Below are positions 8,970 through 17,665 of a stretch of 39,242 nucleotides of DNA, piece after piece (the stretch's first letter is position 1; the number at the start of each line of letters is the position of its first letter). The notes beneath the pieces were generated by a model that worked only from the letters and a program-made list of their open reading frames with translations, was not told the origin of the DNA and searched no databases. Source of the DNA: Bacteroidales bacterium. GTDB lineage: Bacteria > Bacteroidota > Bacteroidia > Bacteroidales > UBA12077. The stretch lies in contig WTBR01000048.1 of the NCBI GenBank assembly GCA_013138975.1, forward strand, positions 1 through 39,242, given 5' to 3'. Made by a program: the position numbers and the translations under genes.

Positions 8970-9155
8970 ATTAGCTAAACGACAGTGTGGATTTAACAAT
9001 TTGCAAGTTCCATTTTGGTGGTTAGCAAATTTATTTATCGAACACAATTTACATAATTTAATTTCCTCACAGAAATTAAATTTGCGGTGTTTCAAATGGC
9101 ATTTTCAGTTCGTATAGCAGGTTTTTTCGTAATATTTTTACACGGTGTTGGCTAG
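8970..9155. repeat. Large imperfect palindrome between GH92 and Fic genes
   Basis: Outer arms TTAGCTAAAC (from 8971) and GTGTTGGCTAG (to 9155) pair imperfectly. The centre is a perfect hairpin with 11-base arms AATTTAATTTC (9055-9065) and GAAATTAAATT (9072-9082), loop CTCACA, extended by GAACAC / GTGTTTC. It has the plan of a long attC-like site, but the ends fit the consensus loosely. It may also end transcription from the Fic side. Confidence 0.5.
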
Positions 9156-9163
9156 TGCTTGCA

Positions 9164-10261
9164 TTAATTTAGTCTCAACTCATAATTTGTACTACGACCT
9201 CCTGACTCTTCTTGCTTTAAGATTCCTTTTTCAATTAAATCTTTTATATCCCTTAAGGCTGTATCTGCTGAACATTTTGTAATCTTTGCCCATTTTGAGG
9301 TTTTTAGTTTACCATCAAATCCGTCTAATAGTTTATTCAACATTAGCCTTTGTCTACTATTCAAAATCGTTTCTTTGTGCTTTTCCCAAAAGTCAGATTT
9401 TTGAAGAACTTTTTTTAATGTTTCTTCCGTGTTCATTAATGCGCGATACAAACAATTTAAGAACCAATCCAACCATTTTGTGATATCGCCGGAACTATGC
9501 TGTACCTTTTGCAATATTTCATAATAAATCTTTTTCTCAGATAAAATTTGGTTTGATAAACTATAAAACCTTTGAGGGCTTTCTTCTGAACGAGCAAGCA
9601 ACATATCTGATATTGCTCTTGCGATACGTCCGTTCCCGTCATCAAAAGGGTGAATTATGATGAACCAAAAATGGGCAATGGCTGCTTTCAATACTTCGTC
9701 AATTTTAGTTTCTTTGTTAAACCAGTCTATAAATGTATCCATTTCTTTTTTTACCACATTAGGCGGAGGAGCTTGAAAGTGTATCTTTTCTTTTCCCATT
9801 GGCCCTGAAACCACCTGCATTTCCCCATCACGATAGCAACCGGTATCGATTCTGTGCATTCCGCTCCAGCCCGTTGGAAATAATGCTGCATGCCATCCGA
9901 AAATCCGTTCTTGGTCAAGAGGTTTATCATATCTTTGTGTTGCATCAAGCATCATTTCTACAACACCTTCAACATTTCTATCTGCATGGACAATACCGGC
10001 ATATTCTAATCCAAGTCTTCTGGCTATTGATGAACGAACTTGTTCATAGTTTAGGATTTCTCCTTCTATCTCCGATGATTTTAAAACATCAAGAGTTAAA
10101 GTAGATAGGATCGCTTCTTCTTTTATTGAAAAACCAAGAGTTCCCATTTGTCCGAAAATCTTTCCTTGAAGATTTCGAACTTTTCCTAAAATCACACCTA
10201 TTTGTCTGTCATCCCATGTGAATTCAGGCCATTTGTCATATTCGTAAATGTAATTTGCCAT
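9164..10261 (-). CDS. Fic family protein with DUF4172 N-terminus and winged-helix C-terminus
   Basis: A 365-residue protein with three parts. Residues 1-90 match the DUF4172 start (YEYDKWPEFTWD). The motif SSEIEG at 62-67 fits the (S/T)xxxE(G/N) inhibitory helix of class II Fic proteins. The Fic core has the catalytic motif HPFDDGNGR at 204-212 and the flap region near 137-160. Residues about 300-365 look like a winged helix (RQRLMLNKLL...SADTALRDIKDLIEKGIL). Fic enzymes transfer AMP from ATP to hydroxyl side chains of target proteins; the helix keeps the enzyme in check. The winged helix suggests DNA binding and self-regulation. It is a single-gene unit bounded by palindromes on both sides. 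Confidence 0.93.
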   Translation of the reverse strand: MANYIYEYDKWPEFTWDDRQIGVILGKVRNLQGKIFGQMGTLGFSIKEEAILSTLTLDVLKSSEIEGEILNYEQVRSSIARRLGLEYAGIVHADRNVEGVVEMMLDATQRYDKPLDQERIFGWHAALFPTGWSGMHRIDTGCYRDGEMQVVSGPMGKEKIHFQAPPPNVVKKEMDTFIDWFNKETKIDEVLKAAIAHFWFIIIHPFDDGNGRIARAISDMLLARSEESPQRFYSLSNQILSEKKIYYEILQKVQHSSGDITKWLDWFLNCLYRALMNTEETLKKVLQKSDFWEKHKETILNSRQRLMLNKLLDGFDGKLKTSKWAKITKCSADTALRDIKDLIEKGILKQEESGGRSTNYELRLN

Positions 10262-10272
10262 GATTTTTTTAT

Positions 10273-10339
10273 CATTCTGCGGTAAATATACGAAACATTC
10301 TCCGCATATTTAATGAGAATAGGAGCATTTTTCTCCGCA
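10273..10339. promoter_or_regulatory. Repeated motif in front of the Fic gene, candidate operator
   Basis: CATTCTGCGG (10273-10282), CATTCTCCGC (10296-10305) and TTCTCCGCA (10331-10339) are near-repeats. TGCGG at 10278-10282 and CCGCA at 10302-10306 also form an inverted pair. They lie 12-78 bases before the start. The C-terminal winged helix of the Fic protein is a possible binder; this is an inference. Confidence 0.4.
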
Positions 10340-10356
10340 CAGCTCTCTTTTCTAGG

Positions 10357-10495
10357 CATTAACAATTTGAACACACCAGTAGTACGGCTTTCCTTTACTC
10401 TTCATTGTCAGACCATTGGTAGCAACCGAAGATAGCAATACTTTGTCTGACCGCCAAAGCCCCTGAATTATCAGGTGATATGCTGTAATGTTACC
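10357..10495. repeat. attC-like imperfect palindrome, copy E
   Basis: Left arm ATTAACAATTTGAACACACC pairs imperfectly with a right arm running from AGGTGATATGC to GTTACC (10490-10495). The right half shares TGACCGCCAAAGCC and ATTATC with the element at 5717-5815. It separates the Fic gene from the broken gene at 10503. Confidence 0.4.
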
Positions 10496-10502
10496 TGTTG
10501 TT

Positions 10503-11278
10503 TTAATTGAGAAATAAAAGACTTTTCAGATCAGATATAAAGGTTTCACTATCAGTAAAAAATTTATCCCTATTTATTTTTAGCCACACATTTAGTTTAA
10601 TAACCCAATCACAAGCCAATCTGTTATCTCCAGAGGATGCTTGTCCATGTCCTATCAATAAATATCCTTTATTATCAACATTAATACCGAATAAACATCC
10701 ATTTTTCCTTAAAGTTTCTATTTCTTCTTCGTTTAAATCAGGTGTAAATAAACAACCTGCTTCTTTATCTTTCAATAATTCAGGCCAGTTATTTCAAATT
10801 TTTCTTATCAAATCTTTTTTACCCCATAATGGCTTTTCATTATGACTATAAATATCAATGAAATAAGCCTTTGTCATTGTGAATTTTACAAATAACAATT
10901 TACTTGACCTTTCCATAAAATAGTCAGATTCATTCTTAAGTTTATTACTTAAGTGTAAATGATGTATTCCCCAATCATTGAATAAACCATCGTCATAATC
11001 AGAATTAAAAGATTGTTTACTTTGATATGGATTTAATTCTATTCCACTTCTTACTTTATCGATTATTGTATCCAGTGCTATTTTATATTCATTGTCCAAT
11101 TTAGATTCTAATAGTTCTTTGGAAAAGAAACTTCTCGTTTACATACTCCAATGTATTTTAGTCTAAAATTGAAATAGTGTAAAAGCCAAGAAGAATAATT
11201 ATCATGTTGGCTATATCTTATCCCGAATTTCTTGAAAAAATTTTCTATTAGTTCAATGATTTTATCTTCTGGTTCCAT
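10503..11278 (-). pseudogene. Broken gene of unknown family (frameshift plus nonsense codon)
   Basis: Three open pieces line up as one gene. ATG at 11278 opens a 56-codon frame (MEPEDKIIELIENFFKKFG... to stop 11110-11108). Coding sense then continues in another frame from about 11138 (SKELLESKLDNEYKIALDTIID) to a TGA at 10796-10794, and goes on in the same frame from NNWPELLKDKEAGC to 10503. The total of 776 bases is one short of 259 codons, so a single-base deletion in the T-rich stretch near 11120-11130 explains the shift. The TGA may replace TGG or CGA. The family is not recognised. The piece often called from 11099 would need a TTG start and is not an independent gene. Confidence 0.75.
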
Positions 11279-11310
11279 AAAATTATGCTGCTCAAAATTA
11301 AAAATACAGG

Positions 11311-11523
11311 TAACATTAATATATAGTACGCATTGATGCCTAATATTTTATTCCACAATTAAATTGACAGCAAAACAATTTTACAATATATTATCAAGTA
11401 TACAAAAAATAGATTTATATCACGTGAAAGAGGGTGTTCAAAAAGGTGGTAAGTTGTCTATACTTCAACGAACTTCTGTCGATTTTAATTTATTCTGTTA
11501 CCATTCTTCGCTCATCGGGGGGC
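11311..11523 (+). repeat. Dispersed ~200-bp repeat, copy 1
   Basis: First of four direct copies (others near 14210, 16240 and 17666). The shared left part runs from ATTAATATATAG through CCTAATATTTTATTCCAC and AATAGATTTATATCA to GAAAGAGGGTGT. The right part of this copy ends TTCGCTCATCGGGGGGC, shared with copy 2 only. Confidence 0.85.
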
Positions 11524-11714
11524 TTTATCATTATCTTCTAATGATTCTCTCATCCAAATATTAATGCATCCACCGTCCATTCTTTAAATTGAAATTAATT
11601 GTTATATAAAAATAAAAAAAATGTTCATTAAAATGATTTTATTCTCATTTTCAGTAACTTTATAAAAACAATTGTTTTTTTATTCTTGTCAAACAAACTT
11701 CAAAAAGAATCTAA

Positions 11715-12077
11715 ATGGGATTATTTGGTAAATCAAAAAAAGCAAAAAGTCCAATGGAAGAACTAATGAAAAGAATCTTTCCAAATGGCAAATCTGATAT
11801 TATTAGCGGAACAGATGAGTTACTAAGTATATTACATTCAAATATTTCAAGAGATACAGTACAAAATATTTTTGTAAAAGCAATGGCTATTTCTGTAATG
11901 ACTGAGAAGTTTGATGTTGAAAGATTAAAACTACATCTGGATGGTTATTGTAAAGATGTTTTTGGTGAAACTGAATTGCAGAAATTTTATGAATATTTAG
12001 TTGCAAGAAAAGTTGCTTTAATGATGGGTGCAAAAAATGTTTTTAGGAATCAAGATGGCAACTATGCTTGGAAATAA
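11715..12077 (+). CDS. Hypothetical protein, first gene of a two-gene unit
   Basis: A 120-residue soluble protein starting MGLFGKSKKAKSP, with a helix-rich remainder (EELMKRIF, QNIFVKAMAISVM, LQKFYEYLVARKVALMMG). No signal peptide, membrane segment or known motif. It is followed 18 bases later by a second gene whose product starts with a similar MGxFxxxF pattern (MGIFKDIFLSKEEKK), so they are very probably one operon. The two genes sit between copies 1 and 2 of a dispersed repeat. I do not recognise the family; the position among defence-like and toxin-like genes is the only hint of role. Confidence 0.75.
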   Translation: MGLFGKSKKAKSPMEELMKRIFPNGKSDIISGTDELLSILHSNISRDTVQNIFVKAMAISVMTEKFDVERLKLHLDGYCKDVFGETELQKFYEYLVARKVALMMGAKNVFRNQDGNYAWK

Positions 12078-12095
12078 TTAAAAGATTAAAATATT

Positions 12096-13040
12096 ATGGG
12101 TATTTTCAAAGACATTTTTTTATCAAAAGAGGAAAAAAAGGTTGTTGATGTTTATAACAATATTAGAAACTACTGGAAAAACACTAATGATTTTATAGTT
12201 GCACATATAAGATACTTGCAAGATTTGAATTACAGATACAAATTAGATTTTTGCCAAGATGTTATAGAAGGATTACCACATGTCTTGTTGACTCCTTTGA
12301 TTTCTAAAGGATTTAGCCAGAGCAATTCAATGTTTATATTTTCTCAGTTCGTAGTTTTTTATATTTTAAGAAATGATAATCCAAGAATGTATAGATTATC
12401 TGATGAAAACTTAGCTGGAATAGCAGAAAACATTGAGAAGTTTTTAATTCCATATAACTCAAAAGTAACACCTGAATTTACCTTTCAAATAAATAAAAAT
12501 ATTGATTTTAAGTCTATAATTGGGAATAGAAACATTTCAAATGAATTTCCACGCCAAAATGAAGAAAATAGACAATCAAGTAAGAGAAAACTGGCTATTC
12601 GTTTTGGATGTACAATAGATTTATTGGAAAAGTATGTGTTTAAAGATTTAGAAGAATTGGGACTGAATAATGAGGCTTTTAAAGAAACAGTTTCTAAATA
12701 TGAAGAAACTATGCAAGAACAAGCTATTCAATATAATATGCACCCTGAAGATACTCCTGCGGCGATTTTAGTTGAATTTACTCATAAATACCTTGAGAAT
12801 TTAAGTCCTAAAAAGAAAACAAGAAAGCAAATAATTACTGAAATGGTTCTTTATGATGAAATTTTAACTACTAAAATTATAAATGCATTAGCAATTGGAG
12901 ACATGGTTAGATACAAAGAACTAATGAACGAAAATCCTGATTTCTCATTTGAATTTCTTAAACGAATTGCAGAAAATGAAGAAGATAATTCTGGCAGTCA
13001 CGAAGATATAATTGAATATGATGATGATTTGCCATTTTAA
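12096..13040 (+). CDS. Hypothetical protein, second gene of a two-gene unit
   Basis: A 314-residue soluble, mainly helical protein. Segments of note are a hydrophobic stretch near residues 85-95 (FIFSQFVVFYIL), a basic patch SSKRKLAIRFG near 161-171, KKKTRKQI near 238, and an extremely acidic tail (ENEEDNSGSHEDIIEYDDDLPF). Such tails are frequent in proteins that interact with nucleic-acid binders or use the tail for autoinhibition, but nothing here decides this. No family recognised. It is coupled to the preceding 120-residue gene and has no partner downstream on the same strand. Confidence 0.75.
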   Translation: MGIFKDIFLSKEEKKVVDVYNNIRNYWKNTNDFIVAHIRYLQDLNYRYKLDFCQDVIEGLPHVLLTPLISKGFSQSNSMFIFSQFVVFYILRNDNPRMYRLSDENLAGIAENIEKFLIPYNSKVTPEFTFQINKNIDFKSIIGNRNISNEFPRQNEENRQSSKRKLAIRFGCTIDLLEKYVFKDLEELGLNNEAFKETVSKYEETMQEQAIQYNMHPEDTPAAILVEFTHKYLENLSPKKKTRKQIITEMVLYDEILTTKIINALAIGDMVRYKELMNENPDFSFEFLKRIAENEEDNSGSHEDIIEYDDDLPF

Positions 13041-13048
13041 CAATATGA

Positions 13049-13111
13049 GCTCTTTTGCGAAACAAATGTGCTTATATTGAAATACAAAATTGCTCGTCAG
13101 AGCAAAAGAGC
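13049..13111 (+). terminator. Inverted repeat after the two-gene unit, possible terminator
   Basis: Perfect 10-base arms GCTCTTTTGC (13049-13058) and GCAAAAGAGC (13102-13111), with a 43-base loop, start eight bases after the stop codon. The loop is long and there is no clean T-run, so it could also be a cassette-end element. Confidence 0.35.
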
Positions 13112-13293
13112 GTTGGAAAAAACTTAAATAATATTCTATCATACTTACTGAACCATTCCTGATACATTCATTATCAAAATACTATAAAGTTTCGAACTTA
13201 ATTAAACTGTCAAAATATGAAAAAAGATGCTTGAATTATTTGCTTAACAAATGAGTTGAAATTTACGCTCTAAATTTTTTTCGCGCCTTACTT

Positions 13294-13482
13294 ATAACGA
13301 CTGATGTATGTTTTCGTGCGGGATTTAAAAGCGATAAACTTTCAATCTAGCACTTAGCCAAATCTGCGATTTGTAAGTTATCTTACTTCTTTAAACGTCA
13401 AATCGCAGATTTAGCGGTGTTTCTGAAAATCTCAAAACTTAAATTAAGCTCTGAACCCCGCATGAAATATACATTTTGTTAT
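13294..13482. repeat. Large nested palindrome, attC-like, before the DUF2441-like gene
   Basis: Outer arms start ATAAC (13294) and end GTTAT (13482); TGTATGTTTTCGTGCGGG on the left pairs with CCCGCATGAAATATACA on the right. Inside is a perfect 14-base inverted repeat, AAATCTGCGATTTG (13360-13373) and CAAATCGCAGATTT (13399-13412). The 189-base unit sits between the convergent ends of the 314-residue gene and the DUF2441-like gene. Confidence 0.6.
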
Positions 13483-14189
13483 GTAATGTTTTTGTATTTA
13501 AATTTACCTTTAAAAACTACTTCCCGTATTGGTTTTTCAGTCTGTTTTCCTCTCCAATAATCTGCAAATTCATTTATCAAATCTTCAAATAAAATATGAT
13601 TTTGTACCCTTTCAATAAGATTCATATCTCCCTCAAAATACTCTATTTTATCAATTAGTTCTATTTCATAAATCTTACCGATACCATTCAAATAATTATC
13701 GTTATAATAATTGCAACTATCAATATCCGTGAAGAAAAATTTTGAATCTAATCTATTAGGTTCTTTATTGAAGAAATTACATCTAACCATTTCAAGTGTT
13801 ATTTCCCATAAATAAGTACCATTATCAAAATTTATGAAATTGTTTTCGTTATCAAAGTTTTGAACAAATGAATTTACATACCTTATTTCAATTCTCTGAT
13901 TTTTGTGATTCTTGTCATTTGTCACCTTTTGTAAATCAATATAATTTTCATCAACAATTGCATCACTCAATATTTTCAAATATTCATTGCCAAGTGACCA
14001 TATGTTATTGTTTAATACAGTTAGAAAGTCAACTGATATATTGTTTTCTTTCATTACCGACAAATAGGTGTTTAGAAAATGGTTGTAGGGCTTGAAATCT
14101 AAATTCAATCCGTATCTCGTATCAAAAGAATTATAGATTAAATTAGTATCAATATCTTTTGTTTCTACACGAAAATATTTTTTAGTCAT
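13479..14189 (-). CDS. DUF2441-like protein
   Basis: A 236-residue protein. The start MTKKYFRVETKDID and the central LWEITLEMVRCNFF...EPNRLDSKFFFTDID (about residues 126-160) resemble the DUF2441 family, in which an N-terminal YxRV and a later PSRxxS-F motif recur. Some of these proteins are thought to have an ADP-ribosyltransferase-like fold; that is an outside idea and the sequence here gives no direct proof. There is no signal peptide. It lies alone, between a large palindrome and dispersed-repeat copy 2. Confidence 0.7.
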   Translation of the reverse strand: MTKKYFRVETKDIDTNLIYNSFDTRYGLNLDFKPYNHFLNTYLSVMKENNISVDFLTVLNNNIWSLGNEYLKILSDAIVDENYIDLQKVTNDKNHKNQRIEIRYVNSFVQNFDNENNFINFDNGTYLWEITLEMVRCNFFNKEPNRLDSKFFFTDIDSCNYYNDNYLNGIGKIYEIELIDKIEYFEGDMNLIERVQNHILFEDLINEFADYWRGKQTEKPIREVVFKGKFKYKNIT

Positions 14190-14209
14190 ACCTCTGTTAA
14201 ATATTACAC

Positions 14210-14425
14210 AACATTAATATATAGTTCACTTTGATACCTAATATTTTATTCCACTAATATATCGACAGCAAAACAATTTTACAACATATTAACTAGTATA
14301 CAAAAAAATAGATTTATATCATCTGAAAGAGGGTGTCCAAAAAGGTAGGTTTAAAGCAGAAACACTTCGACGAGCTTCTATCGATTTTAATTTATTCTGT
14401 TACCATTCTTCGCTCATCGGGGGGC
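14210..14425 (+). repeat. Dispersed ~200-bp repeat, copy 2
   Basis: Same orientation as the other three copies. It shares the left part with all and the right part, ending TTCGCTCATCGGGGGGC, with copy 1. It starts 20 bases before the ATG of the DUF2441-like gene and ends just beside the small membrane gene at 14429. Confidence 0.85.
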
Positions 14426-14428
14426 GTT

Positions 14429-14653
14429 CTAATTATTCTTATTTGCTATTTTTTCATAATTTCTTAAAAATATTGATTCTTTGATTAAAGAATCAATATC
14501 AAGTGTAGCCGACATTACTTTATTCATTTTTTTATATTCTCTTGTTACCATTTCTTGTCTTATAGCTTCAGTTTTCATCATTTGGCTATAAACAATCAAA
14601 CCTAATGTTATAAGTACCCACACAATTAATAAAATTCTTTTCAATACTTTCAT
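14429..14653 (-). CDS. Small single-span membrane protein
   Basis: A 74-residue protein with one transmembrane helix at residues 6-23 (ILLIVWVLITLGLIVYSQ) after a basic N-terminus (MKVLKR), followed by a polar, helical tail of about 50 residues. It would sit in the inner membrane. No family recognised. It is short, so the call rests on the coherent membrane topology and on lying in an otherwise empty interval between repeat copy 2 and a palindrome. Confidence 0.55.
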   Translation of the reverse strand: MKVLKRILLIVWVLITLGLIVYSQMMKTEAIRQEMVTREYKKMNKVMSATLDIDSLIKESIFLRNYEKIANKNN

Positions 14654-14720
14654 ATGTATTCCGAATTAGAAAAATTACAGTTAATGGGTTGGAATTTTAT
14701 TGCCTTTAGGCAAAATTGGG

Positions 14721-14795
14721 TTGGCATTACAAGCTTATTTGCAATTGGATTATGTGTAAGTTCTTGAAGAATTGCAAATGTGCTTGGAATAGCGA
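14721..14795. repeat. Imperfect hairpin before the DUF4105 gene
   Basis: Perfect 10-base arms ATTTGCAATT (14737-14746) and AATTGCAAAT (14770-14779), extended outward by AAGC / GCTT and by GGCATT / AATAGC with mismatches. The plan is again that of a long intergenic palindrome. No gene is visible between 14654 and 14903. Confidence 0.45.
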
Positions 14796-14903
14796 GGGAG
14801 CTTGCTTGTTTGATTTTTTATTAAAAAATAGTACATTCACATACCTAATAGGAGGAATATATTACTTCTATTTATAAATTATAACCAATTTTAAAACAGC
14901 ACT

Positions 14904-16025
14904 TTGAAAAAGTTCATTTTATTTGGGATAATTCTTGTTTCAGGATTACAATATTGTTTTTCTAAAAATGATGTAGAAATAAGTTTGTTAACATGTTCAA
15001 GTGGTTCTGCTTCATATGAGGCATGGGGACATAGCGCTATTAGACTAATCGATGAAAGAAATAGAATTGATATAGTATATGATTTTGGTCGTATTGACTT
15101 CAATATGCCCAACTTTTATTGGAACTTTATAAAGGGCAAATTAAGATATGGTATGGGAGTACAGACTTCTGACAACTTTTTTAAAAACTATCAATTGGAA
15201 AATAGGGAGGTAATAGAGCAAAAGTTGAATTTATCCGATGACACAAAAATTAAACTTGTTAAAGAATTAGAGTATTTATATAGACCTGAAAATAGATTTT
15301 ACTATTATGATTTTCTAGATAAAAATTGCACTACACAATTACGTGACTTAATATTGAGTAATATTAAAACTGATAATGCAAAAAAAGATGAACCAAAAAC
15401 CTTTCGAATTCAATTAAATGAATTTTTAAATAGGAGGCAATGGGTTAAATTTGGAATAAATCTAATTTTAGGAACCAGTGTTGATAAAGAAGTTGATGAT
15501 TATGAAAGAATGTTTCTGCCGTATTATTTACATTCAGGATTAAATAATCTTAGAATAGCGGGGAATAAAATTGTAATTAGTGAAAGAGAGTATAATAGCA
15601 TTATCCTGAGTCGGAAACCTTTAACAAGTCTATTAACCCCTATACTAGTATTTTCCATCTTACTATGCCTTATTTTGATTATTAAATTACAAAGACTCCA
15701 ATTCCCTATATTAGCAATAGTTGGTATAACAGGATTGTTAATCTTAGTAGTTTCAATATTGACTGAACATCAAGACCTTAAAAATAATTTCAACATATTA
15801 TGGTGTAATCCATTATATCTTGTTTCTGTAATACTTCAATTAGGTAACAAAACAAGATTATGGTATTATTTATCTGTGGCTTTACAATTTATGATTGTAG
15901 GAATGATTTTTATATGGATGACTAATATTCAAGGTTGGGTTTTAGCGTTTCTTCCAATTGTTTTTTTGTTGTCAATTTATAATATAAGAGCGATAAAAAA
16001 AGGCTATAATATTTTGTATAAGTAA
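14904..16025 (+). CDS. DUF4105 (Lnb N-terminal periplasmic domain) membrane protein
   Basis: A 373-residue protein with a signal sequence (residues 1-20), a periplasmic DUF4105 domain (about 22-240) and a C-terminal block of about four transmembrane helices (roughly 252-370). Family landmarks are LLTCSSGSASYEAWGHSAIR at 28-47 (C31, H43) and DKNCTTQLRDLI at 139-150 (C142). The Cys and His pair could form a cysteine-peptidase-like site in the periplasm; this is inferred from family ideas, not shown. The start is TTG, which fits a clean signal peptide; no ATG is available in frame near it. It stands alone between repeat copies 2 and 3. Confidence 0.85.
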   Translation: MKKFILFGIILVSGLQYCFSKNDVEISLLTCSSGSASYEAWGHSAIRLIDERNRIDIVYDFGRIDFNMPNFYWNFIKGKLRYGMGVQTSDNFFKNYQLENREVIEQKLNLSDDTKIKLVKELEYLYRPENRFYYYDFLDKNCTTQLRDLILSNIKTDNAKKDEPKTFRIQLNEFLNRRQWVKFGINLILGTSVDKEVDDYERMFLPYYLHSGLNNLRIAGNKIVISEREYNSIILSRKPLTSLLTPILVFSILLCLILIIKLQRLQFPILAIVGITGLLILVVSILTEHQDLKNNFNILWCNPLYLVSVILQLGNKTRLWYYLSVALQFMIVGMIFIWMTNIQGWVLAFLPIVFLLSIYNIRAIKKGYNILYK

Positions 16026-16239
16026 TGGCAGAAAAAAGATTACTACATAATAAACTTGGAAAGATTAATTAAACTTTTTTATGAAGTGAAACGCAGTAAA
16101 AGTGTTTAATACTCGATAGGATTCTTTTAATTGCACGTTAGTGCAAAAGCGTGTGGGAAAACTAAAATATTATTTATCCTTTTAGCAGAATGATTCGATT
16201 TTGAAAATGTCGTCAGATTATTTTTTTATTTTTTCACTC

Positions 16240-16470
16240 CTTACGCCTAATATTTTATCCCACAAATATATCGACAGTAGTTACAATTTTACAATATATT
16301 ATCAAGTATACAAAAAATAGATTTATATCACCTGAAAGAGGGTGTCCTGAAAGTCGGTAAGTTGTCAATACTTCGACAAGCTCAGCATGACAACTCGCTA
16401 ATTATTAGCTTGTCACACTGAGCTCGTCGAAGTGTTTCGCATTAAACCTACCTTTTGGGACACCCTCTGC
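16240..16470 (+). repeat. Dispersed repeat, copy 3, with a long terminal hairpin
   Basis: Shares the left part with the other copies. Its right part is a hairpin about 130 bases long closed by the perfect arms GAGGGTGTCC and GGACACCCTC, with inner arms ACTTCGACAAGCTCAG and CTGAGCTCGTCGAAGTG. This is the most complete copy of the palindromic part and suggests a small mobile or REP-like element. Confidence 0.85.
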
Positions 16471-16542
16471 AAAAAACTTTCTCATCATTACATACACATA
16501 TTATATTAAGAATCTGTGCATGCACCAAATCTTCAGACTATT

Positions 16543-16698
16543 TGTTTATTTTTCTGTTTATTGATAGCAAATTTATAAGCTGCTGCTGCAATAAAAAAGT
16601 AAATCACCATTTGAACTATCAAAAAAATCAATTCAGAACGTACATCAGATAAATCAACACCCATTGTTCTTAATCGCAGATAGACCGGAGCCATCTTT
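16543..16698 (-). pseudogene. Duplicated 3' fragment of the ABC-2 permease gene
   Basis: These 156 bases match 17984-18139, the end of the permease gene, without gaps and with three mismatches by my count (two silent, one changing Ala to Val). It encodes the last transmembrane helix and tail (from MAPVYLRLR to NKQ) but has no start. The match stops sharply at 16698. The fragment follows repeat copy 3 just as the intact gene end follows copy 4, so the pair repeat + permease end is present twice, on each side of the gene at 16810-17613. Confidence 0.9.
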
Positions 16699-16809
16699 AA
16701 ATATAATTCTTAATTAAGAAAAACAAAAAAAACTTAACTAGTGATTTTTGTTTCTAATATTTTTTAATAAATCTTATTTAGCAAGATTCTTATTTAATGT
16801 TGTATTCTT

Positions 16810-17613
16810 TTACTTCTTTGATTTTTTGTCTAATAGAGACTGCATACTGCTAGTAAAGTCCTTTGCTGATTCCCGACTTTGAATTATTTGATTTATTAAA
16901 AAAGTTAAAATACTTTTTATATGATTCGCATTCTCCAAACAAGATTCATCAGATTCTGCATGTAAACCTTCACTTAGTTCACTATGAAGAACACCTAAAG
17001 GATTCATTCCATTGGGCTTCAATATACCTGGCAATAAATCTTTTACTAAATCAATTTTTTCTTGAGTAACTCTGGTTTTTTTTGTTTTTTCAAGAGCTTG
17101 TATGTATTCTGATTTGTTTTGTTCTTCAATAAGGTCAGAAATTGAATTAAGTAATTCATCTATTATATCTTCTGCAATTCTTCTATAATATGCAAACGCA
17201 CCAATTCCATATCCTTGAGATTCACAAACCAAACCTCTACGAAAATTTTTTAAATGTTTACTTAATGTTTTTTCAAGATTTTTGTCAACTCTAATTTCCC
17301 ATTCAGGATATTGTCCAATTTTGTACAATGTATCAAGAGAGTCATTCACATATATAAAAAAACGCCTTTCGAATTTTTTACATGATTGACAAGTAAATCT
17401 TAAATCAAGCACTCTGTTTGCTGCTGCAGCATTATGTTCATTGTATTTGTCATGGTAATATTCATTTGTCATATTAAAAGTTTGTTCGGATTGACAAACA
17501 TGACATTGCATATTAATTGGAATTTTACTCCAAAGGTCTAATCTCCCATTAATGGATTCTGGTTTAAACTTTCTGAATAATGAATATTCTTCTATAAATT
17601 CTTTCGTTATCAT
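16810..17613 (-). CDS. Zinc-ribbon protein with DUF4145-like C-terminal domain
   Basis: A 267-residue soluble protein. Residues 37-78 carry a four-cysteine zinc ribbon (CHVC at 37-40 and CQSC at 75-78). The C-terminal half begins with YGIGAFAYYRRIAEDIIDELL near 135-155, as in DUF4145-type domains, which are helical and HEPN-related, and goes on to LHSELSEGLHAESDESC, a conserved-looking His-rich loop near 220. DUF4145 domains are often found in restriction and other defence genes. The gene has no partner. It sits exactly between the two copies of the repeat + permease-end duplication, so it probably arrived by insertion. Confidence 0.75.
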   Translation of the reverse strand: MITKEFIEEYSLFRKFKPESINGRLDLWSKIPINMQCHVCQSEQTFNMTNEYYHDKYNEHNAAAANRVLDLRFTCQSCKKFERRFFIYVNDSLDTLYKIGQYPEWEIRVDKNLEKTLSKHLKNFRRGLVCESQGYGIGAFAYYRRIAEDIIDELLNSISDLIEEQNKSEYIQALEKTKKTRVTQEKIDLVKDLLPGILKPNGMNPLGVLHSELSEGLHAESDESCLENANHIKSILTFLINQIIQSRESAKDFTSSMQSLLDKKSKK

Positions 17614-17665
17614 TTGATTATTTTATCTATTATAGATGCTACTTCTAGCAGGGTAATTGCCCCCT

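Noticed and set aside
11364..11564. Open frame of 66 codons
   Set aside because: It lies almost fully within dispersed repeat copy 1 and is not kept in the other copies.
14891..15112. Open frame on the minus strand
   Set aside because: Antisense to the signal peptide and DUF4105 motif of a supported gene.
16455..16652. Open frame of 65 codons on the plus strand
   Set aside because: It crosses repeat copy 3 and the antisense of the duplicated permease fragment.
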